A stretch of 64,000 nucleotides of DNA from Bradyrhizobium commune. GTDB taxonomy: Bacteria; Pseudomonadota; Alphaproteobacteria; Rhizobiales; Xanthobacteraceae. The stretch spans positions 4,960,001-5,024,000 of the forward strand of contig NZ_CP061379.1 of NCBI RefSeq assembly GCF_015624505.1, read 5' to 3'. The notes beneath the pieces were generated by a model. That model did no database searches and was not told the origin of the DNA. It saw nothing but the letters and a program-made list of their open reading frames with translations. Shown in pieces: positions 63,580-64,000 of the stretch. How positions within the stretch are numbered: the stretch's first letter is position 1; each line of letters opens with the position of its first letter. The position numbers and the translations under genes were made by a program.

Positions 63580-64000
63580 GTGACAAACAGATCTGATCGA
63601 TGGCTCGCGGGGTTCGCCCTTGCGGCGATGCTCGCGTGTACGATGCCGTCGGCCTCGGCCCATCAAGCGAACAAGCGCGTTGCGGACGCAAACGCGCTTG
63701 TCACGACCGACATCGCACCACGCCCGGCGCCGCAATCGACGCGGCGCTCGGTCTCGCGTAGCGAGAAGGGTCCCTACTATGTCGACTTCCGCGCCCGCAC
63801 GGCGGCGAGCTGGGGCCACGCCTTCGTCTGGTACGGCAAGACCAGCGAGCGCGCGGTCGACGTCGCGGGTCTCACGCCCGCCGGCGATACCTGGAGCTAT
63901 ATGCTCGGTTATCTCACCTGGGTCCCGTCCGAGACCGGCGCCAGCTACGGCGATCTCGATCCGGACTATCTGACCGCGAGCTATCGCGTCTATCTCAACG
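63580..64000 (+). CDS. Secreted protein of unknown function (partial, runs off the window)
   Basis: A gene starting at GTG 63580 with GAGGGG seven bases upstream. The first 140 codons are open to the edge of the window. Residues 1-27 look like a signal peptide (FALAAMLACTMPSASA). The mature part contains YYVDFRARTAASWGHAFVWYG, then LTPAGDTWSYMLGYLTWVPSETGASYGDLD. The GHAFVWYG segment suggests a small compact domain of unknown enzymatic potential. I do not recognise the family with confidence. Confidence 0.75.
   Translation, partial: MTNRSDRWLAGFALAAMLACTMPSASAHQANKRVADANALVTTDIAPRPAPQSTRRSVSRSEKGPYYVDFRARTAASWGHAFVWYGKTSERAVDVAGLTPAGDTWSYMLGYLTWVPSETGASYGDLDPDYLTASYRVYLN

Overview
The window reads as chromosome from a high-GC alphaproteobacterium of the Bradyrhizobium/Rhodopseudomonas type. 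The grounds are strong G/C third-position bias, palindromic GC-rich intergenic repeats, small DUF1236 and DUF971 proteins, and the mix of oxalate, glyoxylate and sulfonate-type uptake genes. I saw no tRNA, rRNA, CRISPR array, integrase or complete insertion sequence. The genus is inferred; no database search was possible.

Layout. (1) 1-2.9 kb: YtfR/YtfQ-type pentose uptake plus a XylX-type 2-keto-3-deoxy-xylonate dehydratase. (2) 3.0-11.6 kb: an unusual redox and transport module. It has an AprA-like flavoprotein, a 77-residue 2x[4Fe-4S] ferredoxin, a HEAT-repeat protein, ferredoxin-NADP reductase, a DUF971 protein, a Crp-family regulator and an SsuABC-like importer whose binding protein carries a NosL-like tail. 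Three copies of a GCAACTAATTGC-like motif lie in its intergenic regions. (3) 11.8-24.8 kb: housekeeping and accessory genes. They include a YeiH-family permease, a Baeyer-Villiger-type monooxygenase, alanine dehydrogenase with a divergent Lrp regulator, a Tat-exported bicupin oxalate decarboxylase, an Orn/Lys/Arg decarboxylase, a lone FlgC-like protein, and a split ThDP decarboxylase opposite a 2-hydroxyacid dehydrogenase. (4) 24.9-32.7 kb: the gcl-hyi-glxR glyoxylate operon, adenine deaminase, a NYN RNase-like protein and an IclR regulator. (5) 32.7-39.1 kb: oxalate catabolism (ADP-forming acyl-CoA synthetase, GntR regulator, oxc, frc).

(6) 39.4-48.7 kb: an island. An intact MFS gene is followed by a lower-GC two-gene conflict module: an alpha/beta hydrolase overlapping a 1397-residue caspase-NACHT/STAND ATPase-WD40 protein. 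Two decayed copies of the MFS 3' end follow, one sharing 122 identical bases with the intact gene. (7) 48.7-55.4 kb: LysR, TetR, hydrolase, SDR, quinone oxidoreductase and Hsp70-like genes. (8) 55.6-59.6 kb: two OFA-family (OxlT-like) transporters, a 45-residue ORF and a CBS-domain protein. (9) 59.7-64 kb: a ketopantoate-reductase-like enzyme, a FAH-family enzyme, a membrane-anchored coiled-coil protein and small secreted proteins.

Regions 5 and 8 appear to be one regulon. A 17-bp palindrome (TGGCAT-N5-ATGCCA and variants) occurs twice before gntR and once before each of four units 20-24 kb away. The inferred picture is OxlT-type import of oxalate, its conversion by Frc/Oxc to formate and CO2, and handling of C2 products through the nearby glyoxylate operon. 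The best candidates for an undescribed system are the hydrolase/caspase-STAND island and the flavoprotein-ferredoxin-HEAT-NosL-fusion module.
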